Source: Chengkuizengella sp. SCS-71B (lineage in GTDB: Bacteria; Bacillota; Bacilli; Paenibacillales; KCTC-33759). From it: a stretch of 64,000 nucleotides of DNA. Where the stretch lies: the NCBI RefSeq assembly GCF_040100845.1, contig NZ_JAZHSH010000001.1, forward strand, positions 2,774,501-2,838,500, written 5' to 3'. The notes below the pieces were generated by a model. That model did no database searches, was not told the DNA's origin, and was given only the letters and a program-made list of their open reading frames with translations. A program made the position numbers and the translations under genes. Positions within the stretch are counted from its first letter, which is position 1. Each line of letters opens with the position of its first letter. Positions 36,796-45,273 of this stretch are shown here, one piece after another.

Positions 36796-37944
36796 CTATT
36801 TTGTAAACCCTTTATAATCATGGACAACTTGTTTTAACTGTTTACACAATGTATCAATATCTTTTAAAGAGTGTTCAGCAGACATACTAATACGTATACC
36901 ACTATTTGCATTTTTTTCAGAAACTCCCATACCTTTAAGCACACGACTTGCTTTACTTTCCCCAGAAGCACATGCAGATCGGGTGGATACATAAATTCCT
37001 TTTTTTTCTAGTGCATGAACAATCACTTCAGATTTCATACCAGTAAATGAAAAATGTACGATATGAGGTGCCATATGTTCAGAAATTACTGATCCATTTA
37101 ATTTAAGTTCAGGAATTTGAAGAATAAAATCAGTTAATTTTTTTCTTAAAAGGTACAAATGCTCCAGATTTTCTTTCTGCTTGTCCATTGACATTCTGAT
37201 GGCTTTAGCCATTCCAACAATCAATGGGACATTTTCAGTACCTGAACGATACCCCGCTTCCTGTCCACCACCTGACAATAAAGGAAAAAATTTAATTCCT
37301 TCTCGATAGTATAATACCCCAATCCCCTTTGGACCATTTAGCTTATGAGCAGAAACACTCATTAAATCTATGCCCCACTCTTTAGGATATATAGGTATTT
37401 TACCAACACTTTGAATCGCATCTACGTGAAAAAAAATACGTTTTTGCTTTTTTAATAAGCTAGCGATTTTTTTTATCGGTTGAATTCGTCCGACTTCATT
37501 ATTTACATGCATAATACTTACTAAGATTGTTTCATCTGTAAGTGCATTCTGTAAATCCTCTATTGATACCTGACCTGTATGATCGACAGGTAAGTAAGTT
37601 ACATGATAACCTACTTTTTCAAGTTGTTTAAAGCTTTCGTATACAGAGGCATGTTCAATTTCTGTCGTAATTAAGTGTTTTCCTCTGTTTTTATATTGAA
37701 CTGCTACCCCTTTAATTGCCATATTGTTGCTCTCAGTCCCTCCGGAAGTAAATATAAGCTGTTCCCCATTTACCCCTAAAGATTCTGATATGACATGTCT
37801 AGCTTTTCTCATCAATTGTTCTGCATCTATTCCTAACTGATGAAGTGAAGATGGATTGCCATAATAATTTTTCATAACTTCCATAACAGTATCCGTCACT
37901 TCTTTAAATGGAGGCGTTGTAGCAGAGTGGTCAAAATAATACAT
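36796..37944 (-). CDS. Cysteine desulfurase (NifS/IscS family, NifZ-type partner of ThiI)
   Basis: A 382-residue PLP enzyme that removes sulfur from cysteine as an enzyme-bound persulfide. The PLP lysine lies in SVSAHKLNGPKGIGVLYYR; the substrate-binding and acceptor part includes STRSACASGESKASRVL with the catalytic Cys. The pair desulfurase-thiI is conserved in Bacilli (nifZ-thiI in B. subtilis), where the dedicated desulfurase supplies ThiI. Start ATG 37944 with AAGGGG upstream. Expression is likely as a two-gene operon with thiI. Confidence 0.92.
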   Translation of the reverse strand: MYYFDHSATTPPFKEVTDTVMEVMKNYYGNPSSLHQLGIDAEQLMRKARHVISESLGVNGEQLIFTSGGTESNNMAIKGVAVQYKNRGKHLITTEIEHASVYESFKQLEKVGYHVTYLPVDHTGQVSIEDLQNALTDETILVSIMHVNNEVGRIQPIKKIASLLKKQKRIFFHVDAIQSVGKIPIYPKEWGIDLMSVSAHKLNGPKGIGVLYYREGIKFFPLLSGGGQEAGYRSGTENVPLIVGMAKAIRMSMDKQKENLEHLYLLRKKLTDFILQIPELKLNGSVISEHMAPHIVHFSFTGMKSEVIVHALEKKGIYVSTRSACASGESKASRVLKGMGVSEKNANSGIRISMSAEHSLKDIDTLCKQLKQVVHDYKGFTK

Positions 37945-38062
37945 TTTTTATAAACCCCTTTAAAACACTATGATTTCACTCCTTCAACGATTTTACACTA
38001 ATACACCCAAAAAAGTGAAGCAAATATTTATTTGATAAATTTAAAACACCATTAGATATACA

Positions 38063-38101
38063 AAAAAACAAACCCCAAAATAAAATAAGGGTTTGTTTTT
38101 T
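38063..38101 (-). terminator. Terminator after the DUF4190 gene
   Basis: AACAAACCC and GGGTTTGTT form a 9-bp stem with T-runs on both sides. It ends the minus-strand DUF4190 gene and could insulate the desulfurase-thiI operon. Confidence 0.8.
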
Positions 38102-38107
38102 TGTAAC

Positions 38108-38488
38108 CTAAGTGTATAAAGGTAAAACCATATAAGCTAGAAAAGCAATAACTCCTAGTGCAATGGACCAACCACCTAATGTGCGACTTCCTTGATACCA
38201 TGCAACAAAACCGAATACAGCTGCAGCAGGACCTAAAATCAAGGGATAAATAAACCAAGAGGCAAGTGCAAATACAAGCGATATAATCCCTAACGTTGTG
38301 TTTGCACCTATATCCCTTGCCTCTTCAACATCAGATTGAATATCTTCATTCTGTACCCTATTTACATTAAAAGGAGCATATTCTGCTGCATATTCCTCAT
38401 CAAAGGGTTCAACATTATCATTAGATAAGTTATCGTTCATTTGATTTCGTTCATTTCTATTCCCAATGTCCATTCGTTCTGAATCCAT
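38108..38488 (-). CDS. DUF4190-domain membrane protein
   Basis: A 126-residue protein with an acidic, Asn-rich N-terminal half (about 60 residues, no order expected) and a C-terminal two- or three-helix DUF4190-like region (LGIISLVFALASWF ... GPAAAVFGFVAWYQGSR ... GGWSIALGVIAFLAYMV). The function of the family is not known to me. The ATG follows AAAGGAGG at ideal spacing. It shares its direction with the small cysteine protein upstream, 27 bp away, so they may be co-transcribed. Confidence 0.75.
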   Translation of the reverse strand: MDSERMDIGNRNERNQMNDNLSNDNVEPFDEEYAAEYAPFNVNRVQNEDIQSDVEEARDIGANTTLGIISLVFALASWFIYPLILGPAAAVFGFVAWYQGSRTLGGWSIALGVIAFLAYMVLPLYT

Positions 38489-38515
38489 GTCTGACCTCCT
38501 TTCAACAAGGAAATG

Positions 38516-38725
38516 TTATGACTTCTTTTTAAACGTGTGACAGCACGTATTCGATTCCCTTGAAGCAATATCCTGATGATTGGAATTAAAGTTTTCCTTT
38601 GCGAATTCTTCATTAAAATTCATATTTGCATGTTCATCTACATCAATATTGATTTTCTCTGCAACACAGTTGTTTCCAGCTGCCCAATATTCACAATTTG
38701 CCACGCTGCATTTTACTTGCGGCAT
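38516..38725 (-). CDS. Small cysteine-rich protein, DUF1540 family
   Basis: A 69-residue protein with the DUF1540 pattern of a Cys cluster (VKCSVANCEYWAAGNNCVAEKINID) and a second Cys pair near the end (NTCCHTFKKK). Such proteins probably bind a metal and are common in spore-formers; the function is unknown. The start is ATG 38725 after GGGGGTG; an in-frame ATG at 38740 lies too close to any Shine-Dalgarno. Confidence 0.8.
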   Translation of the reverse strand: MPQVKCSVANCEYWAAGNNCVAEKINIDVDEHANMNFNEEFAKENFNSNHQDIASRESNTCCHTFKKKS

Positions 38726-38833
38726 TATAATCACCCCCATTTTTATTTTTCCGTATATATAACGATCTATACTTTATAATTTTATCCATAAAAATTGAAT
38801 TTTATATGAATGTTACCAAGTAAAATACAACGC

Positions 38834-38866
38834 AAAAAAGCCACCCTATATGATAGGATGGTCTTT
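38834..38866 (-). terminator. Terminator after ypuI-like gene
   Basis: On the minus strand AAAGACCATCCTAT pairs with ATAGGGTGGCTTT (one mismatch) across a 3-4-base loop and runs into TTTTTT. It ends the DUF3907 gene. Confidence 0.75.
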
Positions 38867-38879
38867 AACATTTTTTATT

Positions 38880-39380
38880 TTACACACTTTTTCCTTGTAA
38901 TTTTTTCTCTGTCATATAATCTGTTTCATAAAACGCAAGATCATCACGTAATTCCTCAAATGTTTTAGATAACCCAAGTATAAGGTCTCTAATTTCTCGT
39001 GTTGGTTTTTTTCTAAAGCGAATTGCATCTTCACCTGTATATGCATATCTGCCATCTTCTGCATAACATTCGTGTTTAGGATAGTAAAATGAATTTAAAC
39101 ATCTATGGTAAACATCAAACAAAACCTTTTCAGAGAAATCTAAATTAAAACTAGGTCTTCGTAAGCAGATGCCAATTTTTTCATAGAAAACTTCTGAAAA
39201 CACTAATAAGTGTCGAAGATCAGATAAAATATCTCGATAAAACTGCTCCATTTCATTATCATTGTCTATGTTTAGTTGAGTTAATGAATGATGATTTAAA
39301 AATTCTTCTGTGTTATCAATGACTCCCTTTAATTTTTCTTTTGTAATTTCACACAAATTTTTCACATTGTCTTTAGTCAT
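38880..39380 (-). CDS. ypuI: DUF3907 (YpuI) family protein
   Basis: A 166-residue soluble, mostly helical protein with FYRDILSDLRHLLVFSEVFYEKIGI, SEKVLFDVYHRCLNSFYYPK and the Tyr/Arg-rich segment EDGRYAYTGEDAIRFRKKPTREIRDL. This matches YpuI of Bacilli (DUF3907), a protein of unknown role. The start follows AGGAGG at good spacing. It is monocistronic. Confidence 0.85.
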   Translation of the reverse strand: MTKDNVKNLCEITKEKLKGVIDNTEEFLNHHSLTQLNIDNDNEMEQFYRDILSDLRHLLVFSEVFYEKIGICLRRPSFNLDFSEKVLFDVYHRCLNSFYYPKHECYAEDGRYAYTGEDAIRFRKKPTREIRDLILGLSKTFEELRDDLAFYETDYMTEKKLQGKSV

Positions 39381-39568
39381 GAATATAGATCCTCCTTAAA
39401 CTGACAACCATCCTATAATGATGACTACATTTCAATCGTAACATAGATTGCACAGCTTTTCATGTTATTGATGTAAATGAAAATGAATAAAAGAACTGTT
39501 TTTTTTAGAATCTAAAGATATTCTATACCTACATCAATAAACTTTCAATATATTTAGGAGGATTTCAT

Positions 39569-41428
39569 ATGAAATTTGTTAAAATTGCGTTTCCTGTTTT
39601 CATCTTAACTGTTATTGGTTTACTAGTATTTCCAATTAGTGATCAGAAAAATGATGAAAATATGAGACTTCAAATGAATAAAAGTTCTGAAATAAAAATA
39701 AAAGAAGAGCTAATGAATCAAGATGTAAGTAAGACAAATGAGCTATGCCGCATTCAATGTACAAGGCATTTTACTCAAGCTATAAATAATATAAATAAAA
39801 GCACTAAAGATAAAAAAGCAATCTTATCTAAAATGAAAGCAAATCATTCCAATATGGTTCAAGTAGTTTGGATAGATCACACCAATTCAAATAAGACAAT
39901 AAAAATAGGTAGTCTAAGTGAAGAATTGAAAAATAAGGTATCTCCATTAATTAGTGAGGGAAAAAAGGTTCTAAATGGAAATAAACTTTTTCAGTCTAGA
40001 ACCTTTGAAGTTGGTAAAGAAAAATATTTTGTGATAGCAGTACCTTCCCAAGAAGGAAATTCTTCCTTAATTGGTGTGATTAAACAAGATTTTCTAAATC
40101 AAGTAGCTACAGAGCAACGGAAAAATTTAAGAATAGTTCCCTATCCAAGTGATAAAAGATATGGCATAAAATCTGTAGATTCTGATACACTTCAAGATGT
40201 AAAAGTAGATCATCCTGAAGAGAATGTGGGAACAAGCCATTATCATCTGAAAGAAATCGTAGTTAAATTCAAAGTTAAACCTTCAGAATCAGACTTAAAG
40301 CAAATTCAAACTGACATTCAAGCAACTTCGATGAAAAAATTAGGATATACTTATGTATTCAGCTCAAGTACTTTGGATGCAGAACAAATGATGAGTTATT
40401 TTAACAAATGGGATGTGGAATATACAGAACCACATTATTTATATATGACCAATGAAACAATTCAATCTGCTGAAAATGAGCCTAATGATATTTTATATGA
40501 TCCTTACCAGTGGAACCTCCCTAATATTGATACTTTAAATGGCTGGAATTTAAGTAAAGGCAGTGATCAAATCACCGTAGCAGTTATAGATACTGGAGTA
40601 GATTTAAACCACCCTGATTTACAAGGCCAGCTATTAGAAGGGGCTAATTTCGTAGACGAAGGATCACAACCTTTAGATGATGTTGGGCACGGAACACATG
40701 TTGCAGGTATTATATCAGCCCTTGTAGATAACTCTGAAGGGATTGCAGGAATGAGCTGGTACAATAAAATAATCCCTATTAAAGTGCTTGATTCAACTGG
40801 AGCTGGCAGCACCTACGCAGTAGCTCAAGGTGTTATTTGGGCAACTGATCAAGGGGCTAAAGTAATTAATATGAGCTTAGGTAATTATGCTGAGACTCAG
40901 TTTCTACATGATGCAATAAAATATGCCTATGATAAAGATGTTGTATTGATTGCTGCAACAGGAAACGATAATACAAATCAACCAGGTTATCCGGCTGCAT
41001 ATCCTGAAGTGATTGCAGTATCAGCAACAGATGAATTATCAATTAAGGCTGAGTTTTCTAATTTTGGTGATTATTTAGATGTAATGGCACCAGGTGTCAG
41101 CATTCCAAGTACTTATCCTGACAACCAATATGCTGCATTATCCGGTACTTCAATGGCTAGTCCACATGTATCTGCATTAGCCGCAATGATTCGGTCACTA
41201 AATCCACAATTAAAAAATGTTGAGGTCATGGAAATCATTCGGAACACGGCTGTAGATCTAGGAGATGCTGGAAAAGATAATTATTATGGTTTTGGACTAA
41301 TTCATGTTGTAGATGCTTTAAAAAATGCAGGTGGAAATCAAACGGTTCAATCAAAGGAGAGAAAATCATGGTTTCAAAGATTAATTGAATCACTAAACCC
41401 TAATAATAACCCCTCTACTGTAGAGTAA
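39569..41428 (+). CDS. Secreted subtilisin-like serine protease (S8) with N-terminal sensor-like domain
   Basis: A 619-residue exported protease. It has an N-terminal hydrophobic segment (residues 5-23), a 60-185 region with a CRIQCTRHF start and a Cache/PAS-like strand pattern (MVQVVWIDHTNSNKTIKIG, YFVIAVPSQEGNSSLIGVIKQDF), an I9-type propeptide-like part (residues 225-290), and the S8 catalytic domain. The triad is Asp341 (AVIDTGVD), His374 (GHGTHVAG) and Ser528 (GTSMASPH), with oxyanion Asn466. The signal segment may act as an anchor. Shine-Dalgarno AGGAGG. Extracellular proteolysis is certain from motifs; its target is unknown. Confidence 0.92.
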   Translation: MKFVKIAFPVFILTVIGLLVFPISDQKNDENMRLQMNKSSEIKIKEELMNQDVSKTNELCRIQCTRHFTQAINNINKSTKDKKAILSKMKANHSNMVQVVWIDHTNSNKTIKIGSLSEELKNKVSPLISEGKKVLNGNKLFQSRTFEVGKEKYFVIAVPSQEGNSSLIGVIKQDFLNQVATEQRKNLRIVPYPSDKRYGIKSVDSDTLQDVKVDHPEENVGTSHYHLKEIVVKFKVKPSESDLKQIQTDIQATSMKKLGYTYVFSSSTLDAEQMMSYFNKWDVEYTEPHYLYMTNETIQSAENEPNDILYDPYQWNLPNIDTLNGWNLSKGSDQITVAVIDTGVDLNHPDLQGQLLEGANFVDEGSQPLDDVGHGTHVAGIISALVDNSEGIAGMSWYNKIIPIKVLDSTGAGSTYAVAQGVIWATDQGAKVINMSLGNYAETQFLHDAIKYAYDKDVVLIAATGNDNTNQPGYPAAYPEVIAVSATDELSIKAEFSNFGDYLDVMAPGVSIPSTYPDNQYAALSGTSMASPHVSALAAMIRSLNPQLKNVEVMEIIRNTAVDLGDAGKDNYYGFGLIHVVDALKNAGGNQTVQSKERKSWFQRLIESLNPNNNPSTVE

Positions 41429-41452
41429 AATGTGTATAAATTTTTATATTTT

Positions 41453-41486
41453 AAAAAAAGGGAGTGGAAAAATCCACTCCCTTTTG
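41453..41486 (+). terminator. Bidirectional terminator between the protease gene and rnpB
   Basis: A perfect 12-bp stem (AAAGGGAGTGGA and complement) with a 4-base loop and T-runs on both strands lies between the protease stop and the 3' end of rnpB, serving both convergent units. Confidence 0.9.
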
Positions 41487-41499
41487 ACGACCTTTAATA

Positions 41500-41910
41500 T
41501 TGGAAAGTTTGCCATAAGCCGGGTTCTGTACCTTCCAGTGGTAATAATGGGTGTCATCCCTCCCACCAATGAAGTAACAATCATCTATCTAGGCTGCACA
41601 TTGCTATACAGCTCAAGCGACCAACCTAAACGCACCTCGGGCTAAGGTTGTGATTAGAAATCACTGCGTTTCATTAGGTCTTGCTCCAAGTGGGGTTTAC
41701 CAGGAAATATGTCACCATAAATCCTCGTGGTCTCTTACACCACGGTTCCACCCTTACCTGTGCATACAATGTATGCCATCGGCGGTCCATTTCTGTGGCA
41801 CTATCCTTCAACTCGCGCTGACTGGACGTTATCCAGCACCCTGCCCTGTGGAGCCCGGACTTTCCTCTCGAGAATATCTCCAGCGATTGTTCGTCAAACT
41901 TTCCGTCACG
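41500..41910 (-). ncRNA. rnpB: RNase P RNA (class A type)
   Basis: The catalytic RNA of ribonuclease P, which matures tRNA 5' ends. Read on the minus strand, the ends pair as helix P1 (GGAAAGTTTG at 41904-41895 with CAAACTTTCC at 41511-41502). Core signatures are GAGGAAAGTCCGGGCTCC, CAGGGTGCTGG, ACCGCCGATGGC, GGTAAGGGTG, GAGCAAGACC, and the 3' CAGAACCCGGCTTAT. These follow the ancestral class A (E. coli-like) pattern rather than the class B form of B. subtilis. Length is about 410 nt. Short open frames over it are not genes. Confidence 0.95.
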
Positions 41911-41916
41911 AAGATT

Positions 41917-41946
41917 AGTATAACAGATCGAAATCATAAATAACAA
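41917..41946 (-). promoter_or_regulatory. SigA-type promoter of rnpB
   Basis: On the minus strand TTGTTA (41946-41941) and TATACT (41922-41917) are 18 bp apart, placing the start at about 41910, just before the RNA 5' end. Confidence 0.7.
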
Positions 41947-42025
41947 GCACTTAATTTTAGAAATTATAGAAAATTTTACTCAAAAACTTATTATATTTTC
42001 TTTTTGAGGTTAAATCCATTTTATC

Positions 42026-43141
42026 CTATAAAAATGTAAATGGATCTGTATTTGTCGTTGATTGAATTACATTGCTTCCTATTTTTTTAGAAGAAAATTC
42101 TGTTTGCAAATAATCAGAAACATGTTTAATCATTATTTTTTCTGCATGATGGCCAGGATCAATGATCGATAACCCATCTGCTAAAGCATCTTGAGCAGTA
42201 TGAAAATCAATATCTCCTGTAATTAAAACATCTGCACCAGCATATTTTGCTTGCTGTACGTATCTACTTCCTGATCCTCCTAAAACAGCAACTTTACTTA
42301 TAGGTTTATTTAAATCTCCAACAGTTCTTACCATTGGTACATTAAAATTTTCTTTTACAGTAGCTACTAAATCAGCTAGGGTTTTCTTCTCGGGCAAACG
42401 TCCAACCCTTCCCAAACCAAAGGACTTCCCTTTTAAATCCATTGGATATATATCATAAGCAACTTCTTCATAAGGATGTGCTTTTAACATTGCTTGTACT
42501 ACTTTTCTCTGAATATTCTGAGGTACAATGGTCTCTATGCGGATTTCAGTTGCTTTGGTTAGTTTGCCTTTTTCCCCAATATAAGGATCTGTATTTTCAT
42601 TGGCTAAAAATGTACCTTGTCCTTTAATATTAAAACTGCAATGACTATATTCTCCTATCCATCCAGCACCTGCAGCAAATATGGACTTCAATACATTGTT
42701 ATGTGCTTCTTCTGGTACGAAAACAACAAGTTTACTTAATTTTTCAGTGTGTACTTCTTCAAGAGGTGAGAGTGAGGTTAATCCCAATGCATTTGCCATC
42801 ATATCATTAATACCACCTTCTGCAACATCAAGATTCGTATGTGCAATATAAACAGCAATATCATTTTTGATGCATTTTTCGTAAATTTTTCCTGCTGATA
42901 AATCTGTTTGAATATGTTTTAATGGTCTGAAAATAATGGGATGATGGGCAATAATCAATTGAATATCTTTTTCAATCGCTTCATCAACAACTTCTTCTGT
43001 AACATCTAAAGTCACCAATACATTTTTAACTACTTTGTTTAATGTCCCTAGTTGTAAACCTATTTTATCATCCGGAACTGCATAATATTTAGGTGTCCAT
43101 TGCTCTAAGATTTGGGTTATTGTTTGTCCCTTTGCAAACAC
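42026..43141 (-). CDS. yqfO: Nif3-like dinuclear metal-centre protein YqfO
   Basis: A 371-residue NIF3 family protein with the metal-binding halves split by an inserted PII-like/CutA1-like domain (about residues 130-230, RIETIVPQNIQRKVVQAMLKAHPYEE). Metal ligands include HHPIIFRP, HTNLDVAEGG and ITGDIDFHTAQDA ... DPGHHAEK. The cellular function is unclear; some members are proposed GTP cyclohydrolase I type 2-like enzymes. GTG 43141 is the start, with AAGGAGG upstream inside trmK, whose end it overlaps by 25 bp. Confidence 0.9.
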   Translation of the reverse strand: MFAKGQTITQILEQWTPKYYAVPDDKIGLQLGTLNKVVKNVLVTLDVTEEVVDEAIEKDIQLIIAHHPIIFRPLKHIQTDLSAGKIYEKCIKNDIAVYIAHTNLDVAEGGINDMMANALGLTSLSPLEEVHTEKLSKLVVFVPEEAHNNVLKSIFAAGAGWIGEYSHCSFNIKGQGTFLANENTDPYIGEKGKLTKATEIRIETIVPQNIQRKVVQAMLKAHPYEEVAYDIYPMDLKGKSFGLGRVGRLPEKKTLADLVATVKENFNVPMVRTVGDLNKPISKVAVLGGSGSRYVQQAKYAGADVLITGDIDFHTAQDALADGLSIIDPGHHAEKIMIKHVSDYLQTEFSSKKIGSNVIQSTTNTDPFTFL

Positions 43142-43881
43142 TTCAGTACCTCCTTCAGTTGTTCAACTTCTAAAGAAAATTCATGTTTCTTTTGAACTGC
43201 TTCTTCCAAATTTGATTGTGATAATTGTTCAATTACCTTTTCTCTCTTTGCAATTTCCATATTCCATTTTTTTATAAAAACAGCAGTAGGTCTGTTTATT
43301 AAATGTGGTCCCATTAGTATTTTTAATTTACGAGTAAGCTGAATATTACAATCCAGCCTGTGCATTACATTGGCAAAAATTTGCTGATTAAATTCATAAG
43401 CTTCTTCACTTCGCTCTGCAACTAGAATTTCATAAATTTTACGATCCTCTTCCAAAATGTCTTCTTCAATTAATTTCCATTGATTTTCTATACACCAACG
43501 CCTCACCTTATCTTCTGCTACATTAGGCTGTAAAACTAATCGATTTACACCGGTATAATCAAAAGGCTGATTTAAGATATTTGTAATCAATCCTCCACCC
43601 ATACCTGCAATCACAATTGTATCTACTTCCTCTTTATCTAATACCTCTAATCCGTTACCTAACCTTACTTTAATCTTATGTTGTAAATTTGAGTTTTCAA
43701 CTTGTTTTTTTGCAGCTTCATAAGGTCCTTTATTAACCTCACCCGCTATAGCCAATTGTATTTGATTCTTCTGTGCTAAGTAAGTCGGTAACAAAGCATG
43801 ATCTGAACCAATATCAGCCAATTTACTATCGGGCAGTATTTTATCTGCTATTCTTTTCAGTCTTTTAGATATTATTACCAT
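43117..43881 (-). CDS. trmK: tRNA (adenine22-N1)-methyltransferase TrmK
   Basis: A 254-residue SAM-dependent enzyme that methylates N1 of A22 in tRNA. It has the SAM site ADIGSDHALLPTYLAQ and the family motif VIAGMGGGLITNIL, LVLQPNVAEDKVR, plus a C-terminal coiled coil (residues 205-250). In B. subtilis trmK (yqfN) lies in the same order rpoD-(...)-trmK-yqfO. It starts 225 bp away from the rpoD terminator and has its own promoter there. Confidence 0.92.
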   Translation of the reverse strand: MVIISKRLKRIADKILPDSKLADIGSDHALLPTYLAQKNQIQLAIAGEVNKGPYEAAKKQVENSNLQHKIKVRLGNGLEVLDKEEVDTIVIAGMGGGLITNILNQPFDYTGVNRLVLQPNVAEDKVRRWCIENQWKLIEEDILEEDRKIYEILVAERSEEAYEFNQQIFANVMHRLDCNIQLTRKLKILMGPHLINRPTAVFIKKWNMEIAKREKVIEQLSQSNLEEAVQKKHEFSLEVEQLKEVLKCLQRDKQ

Positions 43882-44063
43882 ATAGGAACAACCCCATCAA
43901 TTAATTTCAATTATCTTTTTTATAGAAATAAAACCATAAAAAAACATATTTTTAAAAATTTGCATTAAAATTGGAAAAGAGTTAAACTGAATATGAAAAC
44001 AAAAGACAGCTAATATCTAGTACTCAACTAAAGGATTTATAAGTGGTGGTTAATTGCAAACAA

Positions 44064-44098
44064 AAGACCTCACTGGCAAGCAGAAAGGTCTTTAAAAA
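44064..44098 (-). terminator. Terminator after rpoD
   Basis: AAAGACCT pairs with AGGTCTTT (8 bp) around a 15-base loop; T-rich sequence follows on the minus strand. It closes the yqxD-dnaG-rpoD unit. The rest of 43882-44106 is AT-rich and presumably holds the trmK promoter. Confidence 0.7.
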
Positions 44099-44106
44099 AA
44101 CTAAAA

Positions 44107-45231
44107 TTATTCTAGAAAATCCTTTAATCTTTTACTTCGGCTTGGATGTCTAAGCTTTCTTAAGGCTTTTGCTTCAATTTGTCTAATACGTTCGCGAGTA
44201 ACTCCAAATACTTTTCCAACTTCTTCTAGAGTTCTAGTTCGGCCATCATCCAGACCAAATCTTAAGCGTAATACATTCTCTTCACGTTCTGTTAACGTGT
44301 CAAGAACATCTTCTAACTGCTCCTTCAGTAATTCATAGGCTGCAGCATCAGAAGGTGCTAAAGCTTCTTGATCTTCAATAAAATCACCAAGGTGTGAATC
44401 ATCCTCTTCCCCAATCGGTGTTTCTAACGAAACCGGCTCCTGTGCAATTTTCATAATCTCACGTACTTTATCTGTACTTAATTCCATCTCTTTTGCAATT
44501 TCTTCTGGTGCAGGCTCACGACCTAAATCTTGCAGTAATTGACGAGAAACACGTATTAACTTATTAATGGTTTCAACCATATGTACAGGGATGCGAATCG
44601 TTCTAGCTTGATCTGCAATTGCACGAGTTATCGCCTGACGGATCCACCAAGTTGCATAAGTACTAAATTTATAACCTTTTGTATGATCAAATTTTTCAAC
44701 AGCTTTAATTAAACCCATATTCCCTTCTTGAATTAAATCCAAGAATAACATTCCACGGCCTACATATCTTTTAGCAATACTAACTACAAGTCGAAGGTTT
44801 GCCTCTGCTAATCTTTTTTTAGCTTCCTCATCACCTTGTTCTATTCGAATAGCTAGATTTACTTCTTCCTCCGCAGATAATAATGGTACACGACCGATTT
44901 CTTTTAAATACATGCGAACTGGATCATTAATTTTTATTCCTGGTGGTAATGATAAGTCATCATCCAACGTAAAATCATCTTGTTGATTTGCTCCTGAAGC
45001 AGCAGTAGGTATATTTTCATCTGATTCATTTGCAATTTCAATACCTAGTTCAGATAAATGTTCGAAAAAATCATCAATTTGTTCTGGTTCTTGGTCAAAT
45101 GGAGATAATTTCTCCATAATAACTTTATAAGTAAGTGATGAACGTTTTTTACCCAAATCAATTAACTGTTCTTTCACTTGATCCAAGCTTAATTCAGTAT
45201 CGTCAATTTGAGTTCGTTGATCGTTCGTCAT
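44107..45231 (-). CDS. rpoD: RNA polymerase housekeeping sigma factor SigA (RpoD)
   Basis: A 374-residue sigma70 group 1 factor. It has a short region 1.1, region 1.2 ([17 protein letters not shown]), region 2 (core binding and -10 recognition: [39 protein letters not shown]), region 3 ([17 protein letters not shown]) and region 4.2 helix-turn-helix ([28 protein letters not shown]). Start chosen at ATG 45231, preceded by GGAGGGAG; an in-frame Met at 45264 lacks a clear Shine-Dalgarno. The dnaG-rpoD pair is the classic macromolecular synthesis operon. Confidence 0.97.
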   Translation of the reverse strand: MTNDQRTQIDDTELSLDQVKEQLIDLGKKRSSLTYKVIMEKLSPFDQEPEQIDDFFEHLSELGIEIANESDENIPTAASGANQQDDFTLDDDLSLPPGIKINDPVRMYLKEIGRVPLLSAEEEVNLAIRIEQGDEEAKKRLAEANLRLVVSIAKRYVGRGMLFLDLIQEGNMGLIKAVEKFDHTKGYKFSTYATWWIRQAITRAIADQARTIRIPVHMVETINKLIRVSRQLLQDLGREPAPEEIAKEMELSTDKVREIMKIAQEPVSLETPIGEEDDSHLGDFIEDQEALAPSDAAAYELLKEQLEDVLDTLTEREENVLRLRFGLDDGRTRTLEEVGKVFGVTRERIRQIEAKALRKLRHPSRSKRLKDFLE

Positions 45232-45273
45232 TTGATCCAACTCCCTCCTCCCTAGATTGTTCATTCAGCTTTT

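Noticed and set aside
41430-41946. Several open frames on both strands over the rnpB gene
   Set aside because: They cover the RNase P RNA, whose conserved helices explain the sequence; they lack Shine-Dalgarno sites.
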